Assembly (NCBI GenBank): GCA_949358305.1
Contig: OX442322.1
Coordinates: 6,634,001 to 6,698,000 of the forward strand
DNA length: 64,000 nucleotides
DNA from: Strigamia acuminata
Lineage: Eukaryota > Arthropoda > Chilopoda > Geophilomorpha > Linotaeniidae
Direction: 5' to 3'
Shown here: piece after piece, positions 1-10,732 of the stretch
Layout of the letters: the number at the start of each line of letters is the position of its first letter
Position numbering within the stretch: the first letter of the stretch is position 1
Translations under genes and position numbers: made by a program
Notes under the pieces: generated by a model
The model's database searches: none
What the model saw: the letters and a program-made list of their open reading frames with translations, nothing else
What the model was told of the DNA's origin: nothing

Positions 1-1152
1 ACTTTGATTCCCCCGAACTCGAAAACTGGGTTCTGCCCTTTATGTTCAGGTTGCGGGTGGCTCTCTTCATTGATGAGTGGTGTGCATGCAGTCGTATGCG
101 TAAATTGTCACGGGTCAAAACGTTTAGCATTAAACAAGTTATGGAATGTAGACATAGAACCATATGTAGTTAAAGGTCTCACAACTCCTACTGCGCGAAA
201 CTGGGCAACTTGTCGTAATTGCGGTTTAATTCATAAGGGGCCAGAAATCGCAATACACGAGGATCCGGCTACCATGTCGAGGGAGAATACACCCCATGGA
301 GGGGTTGTAGCACCTCAGAAGAGCTCAACCCAAGTAAAAATCCTATCGGATTCCTGTTTGATCAAAGAAGAGCCGTCGACTTCTTCGCTACCTCAAGTTT
401 CAACTTGGGATAATTTGAACTTAGATTCCTGTACCATGTCCAGTGAGCCCCCGAGCACCGATATTGTGTATGATCCAAATTTTGATGTGTCGCCTCCGCG
501 CCCCCGCACTCCTACACCAGAGCCGGTCATTCTTATGATATCACCGTTCATGCCACCAACTAACTTGGTAGGGATCGAAAAGGCAAAGGCGGAGGTTAGC
601 CACCATTTTCCCGGTTTATTGGAATCAGCAAAACGAGTTTGTCTGGCACTAAAAAATGGCTCCACCCCAGATTACTCGATACCCTTGGCAATCATGCAAT
701 GGATTTTTCATCCTAGCCGAGTTGAGTCGTTTCAAATGCGCTCGTTTGTGTGGTGTCGGCTCCTGAACCAAATTTCAGCTGAATGTCCGGCAATTGACAA
801 CAATTGGCATTCGGGTTTACCCGACCACCACTTGCTCTTTTCAGAGCAACCCGTCGTCGTGCGTGATGCTCTTATGGCATCCCCACCTGGTCAGGATACA
901 GCCACCCCACCGATTCAGGTAGATATTCCTCCGACCCGGATTAATATCGCCTCAGAAGTCGTTCCGACGATGGTTGCCGAAGTTCTTCCCACAATAGTGG
1001 ATGAAGTAATCACGGACGTGGTCGCTGAAGTCACTCTAGAAGTTCTGATGAAAACTACACTTGAAGCGATAGTTTCCATTGCTGCATCTACCTCCCCTGC
1101 CGTTTTTGCATCCGTAGTCAAGGAATTTGCGGAAGACACCGAGTTGGATTAA
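1..1152 (+). CDS. Unrecognised Cys-rich ORF, last ORF of left-edge element Ele-1 (5'-partial)
   Basis: The frame is open from the window edge to a TAA at 1150-1152. The first in-frame ATG is at 73, but one Cys cluster lies before it, so the protein probably starts outside the window. The first 75 residues hold three CxxC pairs (about residues 11/14, 32/35 and 70/73), which suggests zinc binding. The middle is rich in Ser, Pro and Thr. The last 75 residues hold a degenerate V-P-T-x-V-x-E-V type repeat of alternating Val/Leu and acidic residues, likely amphipathic helix. I see no signal peptide, membrane span, protease, RT or integrase motif. It lies about 600 bases before a polypurine tract and LTR on the same strand, so it is placed like an extra 3' ORF of an LTR element. 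I do not recognise the family and assign no function. Confidence 0.5.
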   Translation, partial: TLIPPNSKTGFCPLCSGCGWLSSLMSGVHAVVCVNCHGSKRLALNKLWNVDIEPYVVKGLTTPTARNWATCRNCGLIHKGPEIAIHEDPATMSRENTPHGGVVAPQKSSTQVKILSDSCLIKEEPSTSSLPQVSTWDNLNLDSCTMSSEPPSTDIVYDPNFDVSPPRPRTPTPEPVILMISPFMPPTNLVGIEKAKAEVSHHFPGLLESAKRVCLALKNGSTPDYSIPLAIMQWIFHPSRVESFQMRSFVWCRLLNQISAECPAIDNNWHSGLPDHHLLFSEQPVVVRDALMASPPGQDTATPPIQVDIPPTRINIASEVVPTMVAEVLPTIVDEVITDVVAEVTLEVLMKTTLEAIVSIAASTSPAVFASVVKEFAEDTELD

Positions 1153-1744
1153 AAGTAATGTTCAGATATGGGGATCAGTTACTTTCTCCATATCTCTTCG
1201 AACCGAAGTAACGAATCTATCTCGGTATTTTCATACAAAGTTTGAGCGGATGTTGTGTTTATAACCATGAAAATTTTATAACATTTTATAACATTTTTCT
1301 GAGTCTAGTGTTCAGTGATACAGAATACTAATTTTAATAATTGTTGTTTTGTAAAATTTATAATGTGTTTATTTTTACAATAATTTCATTTTCCAGTCAA
1401 AATTATTTATTGTGAATCTAAAGAGTTAAGTCTTTTATTAACCTATTATTACAAAATTTTGATGTTATTTTTAAGTTTTGAGTATATTTCCCTTCTGAAG
1501 CAGTTGTAAGCCCACCTGTAACGGAAAAGAAATCAGTGTTTATTTTATAAAAGTTATTCGATAACTCTAATAAATATTTTTTTGAAGCATTTTTGATTAA
1601 GTTTGAAATTTATTTATACGACTATGTCTATAAATCGAATTTACTTACCAAAGGCGGAATTCCAGATACGATTGATGCCAGTATAAACCGTAAATCTCCA
1701 GGTATATCAGTAAATAGTATGTAAATACAAGTATTGACATATAT
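1153..1744 (+). other. AT-rich 3' untranslated region of Ele-1
   Basis: No credible coding frame is present. The stretch is rich in A and T, with many short stop-closed frames. It connects the Cys-rich ORF to the polypurine tract at 1745, as expected for a retroelement 3' UTR. Confidence 0.45.
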
Positions 1745-1756
1745 TTAAGGGGGACT
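1745..1756 (+). other. Polypurine tract of Ele-1
   Basis: A run reading TTAAGGGGGACT directly precedes the TG of an LTR at 1757. This is the place where plus-strand priming occurs in LTR elements. It fixes the 5' edge of the LTR and its orientation. Confidence 0.55.
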
Positions 1757-2965
1757 TGTGACGGTTACACTGTCATACACTTTGCTAGTTAAGGACGATT
1801 ATTTCGTCAATAGATGGCGTTCTCGTGTTAGCGGTAATTTTGATTTTCGATCATTTTTTAAGTGATTTAATATATAAATTATTATTTATATATTGAATTC
1901 ATTTTAGTTTACAGTTATTAAAACATGTTAAATATGTTTTAAATGTTGTCTTATTCGGTTTACTACATAATTCTATTGAATTATGTATAAACTTCACACC
2001 TGTGAATAGAATCCCATTACGGATTATAGTCAAGGACTTAATCCGAAATGTATCCTGTGTATCCAGTTCTTAGGACGGACCTAGTAGAAGACTATGTCCT
2101 GGCTATCCACTTCCTAGAGCCTAGGATTGGAAGGATTTAGGTGACCAGTGATCCCATTGGATCAATGATTAGCCTATTGTCCAGTACGAGTATATATTCC
2201 GTGTAAACCGGAAATATCTCGCTCTTGTCCTGTTTTCTGTTTTGTTACTTGTTACTTGAGCGCTTTTATACTTCACGTCGATCCAACAGTCCGTTGTAGA
2301 AATACCAGTTATTTAGTGTAAGCATCTAGAGTGAGTAGAAGACTCACAGACACACTCCCCCCGCTTCATGCCAACATCCCGTTGTAGAATGTAGAATCTA
2401 GAGTGGAGTAAAATTCACAGACGCATTGGTAATGTAGTATCTAGAGTGGGGTATTTATTATTTCACAAACGCATTATCAGGATAACCGAGCGGAGTAATT
2501 CCCGGTTATTCTCCCGCCAGCCAGAACCGAGCGGAGTAATTTCCCGGTAAATGGATAACCCTTCCTACGAGAGACTTCTGATTCAATTCGTTGTTGGTTT
2601 TGACGAAACATTTAAAAAGGCTTAAATGTTGATTGCACTCGGGGCAAAAAATAGCTCGGCGCTATTTTAATTTATTCTTTATTTTTTCAGTTATTTTATC
2701 CTGCTTCGTGAATATAATATCATGTAGAATTCCATCGAATTTACATGAATATTTATTCCAATTGTTTCGTCATGTTTATGACCGCGCTTTGCAATTATTA
2801 TCCATATAATAATTACAAGTGTGACGACTGCAGAAAAGTCAACCGCACCTCTCGGATATAATTCACCTAAGCCTAACCATTACACACCTTTCAGAACTAG
2901 CCCAGGAACCACGAAAATCCAGACTAAAATGACATCTTTTACGTCCTAACAATAAGACCGTTACA
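1757..2965 (+). repeat. Probable 3' LTR of Ele-1
   Basis: The segment opens with TGTGACGGT after a polypurine tract and closes with ACCGTTACA, an inverted terminal match with one mismatch and canonical TG...CA ends. A TATA-like TATATATT lies at about 2191, followed by a pyrimidine-rich start region and short direct repeats. No second copy is in the window, because the 5' LTR would lie to the left, so the right boundary rests only on the terminal inverted repeat. At 1209 bases it would be a long LTR. The element seems to sit in the 3' UTR of the minus-strand gypsy remnant Gyp-A. Confidence 0.5.
2291..2548 (+). repeat. Short direct repeats inside the Ele-1 LTR
   Basis: CCGTTGTAGAA occurs twice (about 2291 and 2379). 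A block with core TCTAGAGTG followed by CACARACGCA-like sequence occurs three times (about 2325, 2397 and 2439). A block AACCGAGCGGAGTAATT...CCCGGT occurs twice (about 2484 and 2525). They lie downstream of the TATA-like box, so in R/U5 if this is an LTR. Their role is unknown. Confidence 0.6.
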
Positions 2966-3470
2966 TATTCTTATTTGTTTGACTGAAAACCGCAAGTGAT
3001 ATTATTATAGGGCTTTTGCCGACCGATTGTATAGTTTAACTTACAGAATTTCGACCATTTGTCGGTCTAGTATTTATATAAGTTCAAACCGGAATAAATT
3101 GTCATATGATTTGAGAAATCACAAGCCTCCGTATTTTACACTTTCACACAAGTTCTCGCTCTAATTTTCTAGCAATTGTATCTCGCAAAGTCAATCGTCA
3201 CAAACTCGTTGAAATGAAGTTTGTTAAGACTTAAATCAGGTTTTGTCTCAGGTCGCTACAATTTACTTGTGCTTTCTTTGACAAAACCTAATAAAATGTG
3301 GTATAATCGCGTCGAACCTGCTTTCGTAGGCGGCGTGACCGGAAACTGCCAATGTCAGGCGGTCGCACATGCGCGTCGTTGTCGACTGCACTTGCGACAC
3401 CTGGTGACGGTTTCGGTAGTTGATTTTTCTCACTTTTTGCCGGAAGTTCATTCTAGAATAGGCCTCGTAA
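2966..3470 (-). other. Noncoding 3' part of Gyp-A
   Basis: On the minus strand this follows the end of the Gyp-A pol remnant at 3471. No conserved domain or LTR copy is recognisable here. It is probably the Gyp-A 3' UTR, cut by insertion of Ele-1 at 2965/2966. Short open frames exist on both strands but have no family resemblance. Confidence 0.4.
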
Positions 3471-4827
3471 TTATATTTGGTCATCATCGTCGATGAAACG
3501 TTCCGTTGCCGCAGAAACAGGTTTGTTTGACGAATTTGCGTTATTTTCCGTGATAATTTTATTTTGGCTGTCTGTTTCCTTCAAATCTTCGGCAAATGTA
3601 ACCTTTTTAGATGTTAAAGGTTTCATAATATCATCTGAGATTTTTTCTCTTATCCTGTACGGTTTTAATCGTTCTATATTTACAATATCCATCTTCTTAC
3701 CCGACGAACTTCGAATTTCGTAATCATTTGGCGCTGTCCGTCGTACGATCTCATATGGACCAGAGAATTGTGGCAGGAGTTTCTCGCTCAAACCAACCTT
3801 TCGATGTGGTGTTTTCAAGTAAACAAGCTCTCGTGGGTCGAATTCCACATGTACTCTGTCCAAATCAAAGCGTTTCTTGCTTTTTTCACCTTGTTCTTGT
3901 ATCCGTTCATTAGAAATTCTCCTTGCCTTCCTGATAAATCTGGAAGTACGCAAAGTGAATTCTTTTCGAGGAAGATTTAAGTTGACATCCACGTTGAGAT
4001 TGTTAGGAAATGCCCAACTGTTTGATCTTCTCGGTTGCATGTTTCCGGTTAAATGCAACGTGTGTGTCATTGCAATTCTGTATCCGTGTTACATTGGTTG
4101 ATATTGACTTTTAAACCCTTATTCCTGTGCTAAGTGCCGCAACCAATGTGCTTACTAGCAATGACATGCCCATATGTCGTCTGCTCGAATATGAGCGCTT
4201 ATCCTTTAGTTTCTCATAGCCTTTGTTTACATTATCGATTGTTTATGCCAGTTTACTTTACTTTTATTATGTAAAGAATGAATCTTTGCCTGTTAACAAT
4301 GATTCATTCTATTTCAAGCTTTGTAGCCTCGAAACAGGTGCTTTTCGAGTCAGTTCTTCATGTTTGAGAATAAACAAATGGCGGACGCGAAATGCGGTGT
4401 CCCGCACCAGTTTTAACTCGGTTTACAGTTTATTTCGGCAATGACAGGTCTTCTAGATAATCAATAGAGATCAGCTTCATAACCTCGCATTAAATAATGA
4501 GGGGTATAACCTGTTGTTTCATGGATTCCAGTATTATAAAAGAAAAGAAGAAATGGCAAAAATTCATCCCAATCCGTGTGATCTTTATTTACATAATTCT
4601 GCAACAATTTTGCTAATGTTGCATTAAATCTTTCCGTGAGCCCATTTGTTCTTGGATGGTATCCGGAAGTGCTCTTGTGAAGGGATTTGAACAATGCAGA
4701 TATTTCCTTAATCAAGATTCTCGAGAGCTAGTGAAGGAATTTCTATGATTTCCTCTCCACCAACCTCTTCTGGAATTCTACTTAATGCATCGGTATCTGT
4801 GTGTTTCTTGCCCGACTTATGCAGTAC
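3471..4827 (-). pseudogene. Gyp-A: decayed Ty3/gypsy pol fragment (end of RNase H, integrase)
   Basis: Read on the minus strand, this gives the end of an RNase H domain (HKSGKKH...DALSRI, about 4830-4710), then the C-terminal part of the integrase core with HPRTNGLTERF (about 4660-4460), then the integrase C-terminal domain with the gypsy hallmarks LVYLKT, FSGPYEI and RLKPYR (about 3990-3560). It resembles the pol of Gyp-B closely, so both belong to one lineage. The zinc finger and the first two catalytic acids of the integrase are missing: there is an internal deletion and frame break near 4710. A solo LTR interrupts it at 4001-4466, and Cop-A cuts it at 4828. This is one of the oldest layers seen. 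Confidence 0.85.
4001..4466 (+). repeat. Solo copia-type LTR inserted in Gyp-A
   Basis: A 466-base block starting TGTTAGG splits the Gyp-A integrase reading frame. GAGAT flanks it on both sides (3996-4000 and 4467-4471), and removing the block plus one GAGAT restores the gypsy frame. Its length, start and internal motifs (ATGGCGGACGCG; a TATTT...CAGG stretch near the end) match the LTR of Cop-E at 51127-51591, so it is a relative of that family. The last bases are ATA rather than the usual CA. No internal region remains, as expected after recombination between two LTRs. Confidence 0.8.
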
Positions 4828-5342
4828 TGTAGCAGAGGAGTGCGCAAATCTCGGTAGAATTACCGATTGGAAGCGAGAAAACGAATCGTACGGCTTGTAC
4901 GAACTGCGACAATACGTCGTGAATCGACACAAAGTGGCGCGCGACTTATGGTCGCTTATAAGCGCTGATAAATAGCACCTAATGTGCTTAAATACAAACA
5001 GAATGTTCTAAAACAATAAAAACATTTTAATAACGACATAATACATTACATTAATGGTGAAAAGTAGCTGAAACACGCACAGACGTGTGCGGCGCCATGT
5101 TGGAAAAGTAGAATAATACATATGGCACTCTGGTGCCAGTAATTGACAATATCGGTCAACAAAAGAACAAATCATATCATAAATAAGAGAATTGTATGGA
5201 ATTACATACGTGACAGCATCAAATTGACACTAATATCAAAACAATTGAAATAGAAATAAATATACGATTATTATCGAGATACTAAGTGGAATGTAACATA
5301 ATTAAATATATACATCGATAATATGTGGTCTTTAGACCAACA
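4828..5342 (-). repeat. Cop-A 3' LTR
   Basis: Read on the minus strand, the LTR begins TGTTGGTCTAAAGACC at 5342 and ends CTCCTCTGCTACA at 4828. The start and end match those of the Cop-G LTR (59601-60151). It follows a polypurine tract and a copia Pol end on the same strand. A TATA box (4956-4961) lies inside the palindrome CGCTTATAAGCG, next to a hairpin GCGAC-CATAA-GTCGC (4955-4941). An ATGGCGCCGC motif lies near 5093-5106. The left flank AGTAC (4823-4827) is the presumed target duplication; its partner lies right of the window. The LTR breaks the Gyp-A RNase H frame. Confidence 0.85.
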
Positions 5343-5357
5343 AATCCCCTCTCCGAT
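5343..5357 (-). other. Cop-A polypurine tract
   Basis: On the minus strand, CATCGGAGAGGGGATTT abuts the LTR start at 5342. The same arrangement (GAAGGGGGAAAT before the LTR) is seen in Cop-B. The bases between here and the pol end at 5563 are a short 3' UTR. Confidence 0.75.
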
Positions 5358-5562
5358 GAAAATATTTATCAGGGGACGAGATATACGGGTACTGGATTTA
5401 CAGTGTATAATTACTTGGGAAAATGAAAACAATAAAATTTCGAATCACCGAGCCGGGTACTATCATTGAAGAACTTTTCTCTAGGGAAGCCGGAAAATTC
5501 CCTCAAAAACTCGATGATCCTCGAAATCGGGTAAAAACAAAACTAGAAATGTCACGATAAGG

Positions 5563-6894
5563 TTATGCTCGGAAGATCTTCGAAATCAGCGATCGCAAAC
5601 GTTCTGAAGCGAGTCATTTTGTAAAAATGTCCGCGATGTTGACTTCGCCGGCTACTTTTCGAAGATCGAAGACTCCCGCCGTAAACCACTCTCTGAGCCA
5701 ATGATATTTCACGCGAATGTGTTTCGTTTTCGCGTTCTCGATGTCGTTGGACGTAAATTGAATAGAGGCCAGGGCGTCGGAATATACGATGGGTCGAGAC
5801 AGTCAATTGAGAATCGGAAAATCGGTGTAGACGTGGTCGAGCCAGAAGAGTTATTTCACACACTCTACTAGGGCGATAAATTCTGCTTCCATAGTAGAGC
5901 ATGCCACTGTCGATTGTTTGCGGCATGACCAGCCGATGGGCACGTTTCCGACATATACAATGTATCCTCCGAAGCTCAATGACGTTTCCGGGTCGCTCGC
6001 CCACAACGCATCGGTGTAAGCTGATAGTTGGCTGGAAGCACAACCGGATAGTTCGATGCAAAGGTCTGCAGTATTTGCCACGTACTGCAGAACCTGTAAC
6101 AAAGCACGGATGTGGGTTCGATTGTAGCACGTGTTGAAGTGTGCCAGAGCGATAACGGAATATAGAATATCGGGGCGAGTTCTCGATGCCAGGAACAGTA
6201 ATGAACCGATTAGAGATCGGTAAGGGAAATCCTCCAAATTGTCGGTTGACCCTCTGACGAGTGTCGTTCCAGGGCTCACTGGCACTTTAACGAGGTTGTT
6301 AGTCGTCGTCCCGAACTTCTTAACAATCTTTGCGATATAGGCACGTTGGGTGATGAACGTGCGTCCGGCGTCGCGGATGAATTCGACGTCTAGGAGCTTC
6401 GTGATCGGGCCAAGATTTACGATGTCGAATTTCGAACTGATGAGTTGAATCAGTTGCTTGAAGGCACTGTCGGATGCATAAAATAAAACGATATCGTCTA
6501 CGTATACCAGCATGACAGCGGTATTGCCTAATACGTAGACGCAGTTGCATGCCGGCATCTTTCGAAATCCGAGGGCCCGAAGTGTTTCGTCGAGTTTTTC
6601 GAACCACTGTCTTCCAGACTGGTGGAGACCGTAGAGTGATTTGATGAGTAACCACACATTTTTTGGATCAGAACATGTGGCACATGCGGGGATCTTCATA
6701 TAGACTTTATGCTTTAATTCCCCGTATAGGTACGCACATTTTACGTCGAGGTGTGCGTCCTTCCACCCACGTAACACAACCAGAAGACAGAAGAATAGAC
6801 AAATGAGACTAAAGTTGACCACCGGACTAAACACTTCATCGAAGTCGACACCGAGGGTTTGACGAAAACCTTGTGCTACTAAGCGTGCTCGATA
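5563..6894 (-). pseudogene. Cop-A: reverse transcriptase and RNase H (broken)
   Basis: This is the minus-strand C-terminal half of a Ty1/copia Pol. The RT part is recognisable from LVAQGF and FSPVVNF, through the catalytic AHLDVKCAYLYG segment and the YVDD box (near 6510), to GSLLFLASRTRPDIL. The RNase H part shows AYTDALWA and STMEAEF, ending near LISKIF at 5565. The N-terminal fingers of RT are missing: the proline-rich linker runs straight into YRARLVAQGF near 6895, so there is an internal deletion compared with Cop-B. RNase H holds three in-frame stops (5851-5853, 5803-5805, 5614-5616), each consistent with a single-base change at a conserved codon. It is therefore dead. Confidence 0.88.
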
Positions 6895-8893
6895 TCGGGT
6901 GACAGTTCCGTTAAGCGTCGAGGTGACGGTGGCGCAGACGGAAGAGGCGTAGACGGAGGTGTTTGACGTGGTGATTGGTCGGGTGATGTGCCAGTAAATT
7001 CGGATGTGCCCGGATACATGGATGCACTCTCAATGGGTTCAACATCATCTGCCGTGTCACCTCCTTCCTCTTCATATAATTTGGGATATGATTGAGAATA
7101 TCGCAACGTTGCTGAACCTGGTGGTTGGGTTGCACATAGATCCAACAATAGTTGTTCCGGTGTCGTCGAAGGTGGCAAGAAAATATGCAGAAAAATTGGC
7201 GGCGTGTGCATTGTCACAGATGTGGAGGTCTGGTTGCCGTTGCTGTCATCGGAATCATTATCAGAACGGTTTGATCCTTCGGAGTCAGATCCCCTCGGCC
7301 AAGCGTGATACCTGACATTGTCACTGAATGAAACCGATTGTTGTCCGGGACTGGTAAATGATTCCTCAGGTCGTTGGGTCGATTTGATAAATTTTCGATA
7401 CGATTGTCGCTCGTCGACTTTGACATGAATAGATTCATATACTTTGTTATCAGCCGGTTCCAAATTCTGTATCCACGGGTTCCTGTGGCGTAGCCGACTA
7501 AATACTCCTCCCAGGCCCGCGGATCCAGTTTCTTGCGGCCTGGTGCGGTGAAGTGCATCCAGCATTTGGAGCCCAGTTTACGTAAGTGTCGTAATGACAA
7601 TGCTCTCTGCCGCCAAAGGATGTAAGGAACTTGATTGTTGAGTCGTAAAAGAGGACTCCGGTTCTTGATATAACAAAACAAGACTGCGAGTTCGGCCCAG
7701 AGCGCTTCCGGCAATTTAGTTTCGGATAGAACTGCGCGAAAATTGTCGGCCATTGTTCGGTTTATGCGCTAGGCTGTGTCGTTCATTTGGGGCGATGATG
7801 GGTTCGTTCGCTGACCCTGAATCCCTTTGTCCTGAAGATAGCGGAGAAATTCGTTTGATAAAAATTCACCGCCTCGATCAGTGCGTATAGCTTTGACGCT
7901 TGTTTCTTGTATTCGCTCCACTCTTGCAACAAAGTCTTTGAAAGATGCGAAAACTTGCGATTTCTGAGCCAATGGAATGATCCAACAATAACGGGTGGCG
8001 TCGTCTATGATAGTGAGAACAAAACGCGCCCCCCCAAAGGATGGGACGGGGTCCGGTCCCCAGACGTCCATGTGAAGGAGGTCTAATGGCTTAGAAGTAG
8101 AAGGATTTAGATCTGGTTTGTGCGATGCTCTCGTAGACTTTGCGATCCGGCAGTCATTACAGGCTAATTCACGTTGAACTTCTCCCAGTTCCATCCCATA
8201 GACTTGGTCATTGGCGGCCAATAGCTTCATTGCGTTAGTATGCAAATGGCCTAAACGACTATGCCACAAACCGGTGGCATCTTTGACAGCAGTCGGATTG
8301 GCGATGATCTTCTTTTGTGATTGGGAATTGCCACTAAGCGGAGGGAAGGCGTTCACGGGTGGAATGGATTGCAATGTACTTGCATAGGATGGGAGGGTTA
8401 ATGGATGAGTGTTGATAGGAGCAGGAGGAGGGATTGGAGAAATCGGAGGAAGAGTTTGAGTAGCTGGGATAGGGACTTGTTTGGTAGGCTTCACGGGTTC
8501 AGTGGCCAGCATATTGATTCGAAAGTCTGAAATCTCTTTCTCCTTCTTCTGCTTTCCCTGCTTCGGTTGAGGAATGATAGGAAAGTCCTGCTCTGTGGTA
8601 ACAAGTGTCTGAGGAGGAGGAACAGTTTGTTGCGGCGTTGGAGAAACGGTCGTCGCAAATGTCGGAGTCAAACACAAACCGTCCACATAATATAATCCAC
8701 CTCTTTCCTTGGCACGGATAAGAGGACTGTGAATATCTGATTGATATACGTGGATCTCGCTATTAAAGATGTGAATATGATGGCGAGCCTTGTCTATTTT
8801 CGAGACTGAAACTAAGTTCGCTTCAAAATTCGGCGCGTATAAGACATTTGTTAGGTTCACGGTACAGCGGGTCTTATCAATGGCTAACAGAAG
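6895..8893 (-). pseudogene. Cop-A: integrase and linker region (broken)
   Basis: Minus-strand copia integrase. After the end of protease come the GAG-pre-integrase zinc finger (LWHSRLGHLHTNAM ... CNDCRIAK), the first catalytic Asp in LLHMDVWGPD, the second in RTDRGGEF, and then the segment that should hold the catalytic Glu. That Glu codon is now a TAG at 7769-7771 (N-D-T-A-stop-R-I-N-R-T). Downstream, LWAELAV, RHLRKLGSKCW and GYRIWN are intact, then a frameshift near 7470 moves the reading to the frame that carries DERQSYRK and a Ser/Pro-rich linker. The same order is seen in Cop-B and Cop-G. Confidence 0.88.
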
Positions 8894-9976
8894 TCAGACG
8901 GTTCCCTTTCCTGTTACTTGGGACTTCCCCTGCCCGAGTTCGATATCGAAGGGAATGCAATCGCCGAAATCGGTGAACCAGGCACGGACATGCGAAACAT
9001 GGTCTGTGGCACCGCAGTCCAGTATCCACTCGTTGGATTGCATAAAATGGGCGACTGGACGGTGAATAACTTGCGGTGCATTGACGAAAAATGTCCCCTC
9101 TCGATGCGGATGGGAACTTTCGCGGGGACGGTTGGGATTCGATTTCGTAGCCGCGTTCTTGTTTCGTCGTCGACTCTTGCTGCGTGACGAGCGCTGCACT
9201 GAAACCATTGGCTGATTCGGATTTTGACAACGTGGGAGCGGACAGCGATTGGCATAGTGCCCCAATTGGTCGCAATTGAAACACTTGATGGTCGAAATAT
9301 CTCGAGGGCCAGATTTATTGCGTTGACGGAATTGTCCTTTAGCGGAAGCATGAGCCGTCGATTGAGTTGACCCGAGTAATCCAGTCGATTTTAAGTGTAA
9401 ATGTTCGGAAATTAATTGCTCGGCCACCAATGTGGGTGTAAACCGTGGATCCGGCCAATGATAAATGGCGAATGTTGCCTGTGCGTATTCTGGCGGCAAA
9501 CACTTCAAATACTGGTACGCTTGATGAATTTCCGTAACAGTTTCCCCCACATCACGTAATTGGCGAGCGTAGTTGTCGACTCGTGCAATGAAATCAGGCA
9601 TGTCCTCGTTAGGTTTTAAGTGGAGACTTAAGAACTCCCAGCGCATAGACGCTTGACGTGCCCTGGAACTCGGCGCATATATTTTTGCCAGCGTATCCCA
9701 CGCCTGTTTCGGGGTATTGCAGTTGTCGAGAACCGAACGTTTGCCTTCACTAACATAGATGTATATATGTCCAAGAGCTTTTTCTTTCTTCGTCATATAT
9801 CGTTCCTTTTCCTTTTCGGATAAAGTGGCAAGATGTTCTGCTTCCTTGTCTTCAGTCACGTGCCTCCAAAGGCCTTCGGACTTGAGCAACATACGCATTG
9901 CTCTCTGCCACTGTTCATAATTCCCGACTCCCAGGACAGGAATTAGACCGCCCAATGAATTGGCTGCTTTGTGCAT
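8894..9976 (-). pseudogene. Cop-A: Gag and start of protease (ends in a nonsense codon)
   Basis: The start is taken at the ATG at 9976 because the aligned Cop-G and Cop-B Gag proteins start there. The product is a copia Gag of the UBN2 type (VGNYEQWQRAMRM, then LPPEYAQ) with a CCHC zinc knuckle (CFNCDQLGHYANRC, near 9270) and a basic spacer, followed by the protease active site WILDCGATDHV. The frame ends at a TGA (8894-8896) where the relatives have Arg; the same frame continues into VLYAPNF and the integrase, so one nonsense change separates them. In copia elements Gag, protease, integrase, RT and RNase H are one polyprotein. Confidence 0.88.
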
Positions 9977-10279
9977 CGTTGGACGGAGCACAAAACACAA
10001 CGCGGAAAACACACGGGCTCAGAGAGTGGCACTGGTGAAAGGCACTAAATCGGAGCACTAAACTGTCGCACTGCACTAACACTTGAGGTTCGAGGCGGAA
10101 AGACCAAAATTGGGAGGCAATGCTACAATTGCTTGATAACCTGTGGTGAGTGTCCCCCTGACGTCCTTTACAATCTCCTAGGGTTACAGGAATGTCAGGT
10201 GGCGCAGGGCTCAGCCTCACCACAGAATACAATGACGCGGTGCTCGGAATCGAGCGGAGGGCGCCAAGGATACTAAATG
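9977..10279 (-). other. Cop-A 5' leader, cut by Cop-B
   Basis: This is minus-strand noncoding sequence upstream of the Cop-A Gag start. It contains a GC-rich patch similar to the leaders of Cop-B and Cop-G. It stops at 10279 where the LTR of Cop-B begins; the last five bases AAATG are the presumed target duplication. The rest of the leader, primer site and 5' LTR should lie beyond 64000. Confidence 0.7.
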
Positions 10280-10732
10280 TGTTGTTTTCCGATACCAAAT
10301 AGTCCTCCGTATTCATTTCGTGTATTTATATTGTGTTTCTGCATCATGCAGTCTTTATAGTATTTATTTAGACTTTACTTATTGTTTAACATGAGGCATA
10401 ATGCTGCCTGTATCATTCTTGTATCAATTTATCATTTCTAACACCAGATGGTGTCATTCTATGCTTTTCACACATCCAAGATGTCCGCCTGCGTGTCTGC
10501 AGGTTCTTGCTTATCATTCTTGTCCAAATGGACTCCAATTTGTAAGTGCTTTTATTTATAATTAAATATTGTTTATTTTTACATTCTTTTGTTGTATTTG
10601 GCCGCATATAAGCACGTTTAAACGTGCGGTGTCTTGTTGTTGTCTCGTCATTATCGGCGATAGTTTGCGCTCGCCATTTCGGCCGCGCGCGTGATATTTT
10701 CACGGCGTTTACCGCTTCCACATGGTCAGTTT
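10280..10732 (+). repeat. Cop-B 5' LTR, left part (453 bases)
   Basis: It starts TGTTGTTTTCCGATACC and is nearly identical to the start of the 3' LTR at 44689. It holds a CCAAGATGTCCGCC motif (10475-10488), a TATA box (CATATAAG, about 10604-10611) and, directly after it, the perfect 16-base palindrome GCACGTTTAAACGTGC (10612-10627). The LTR is cut at 10732 by Cop-C; AGTTT (10728-10732) is the target duplication, repeated at 38991-38995. Confidence 0.9.

Noticed and set aside
3221-3496. Small frames on both strands near the Gyp-A end
   Set aside because: Basic, low-information peptides in noncoding 3' sequence; no homology within the window.
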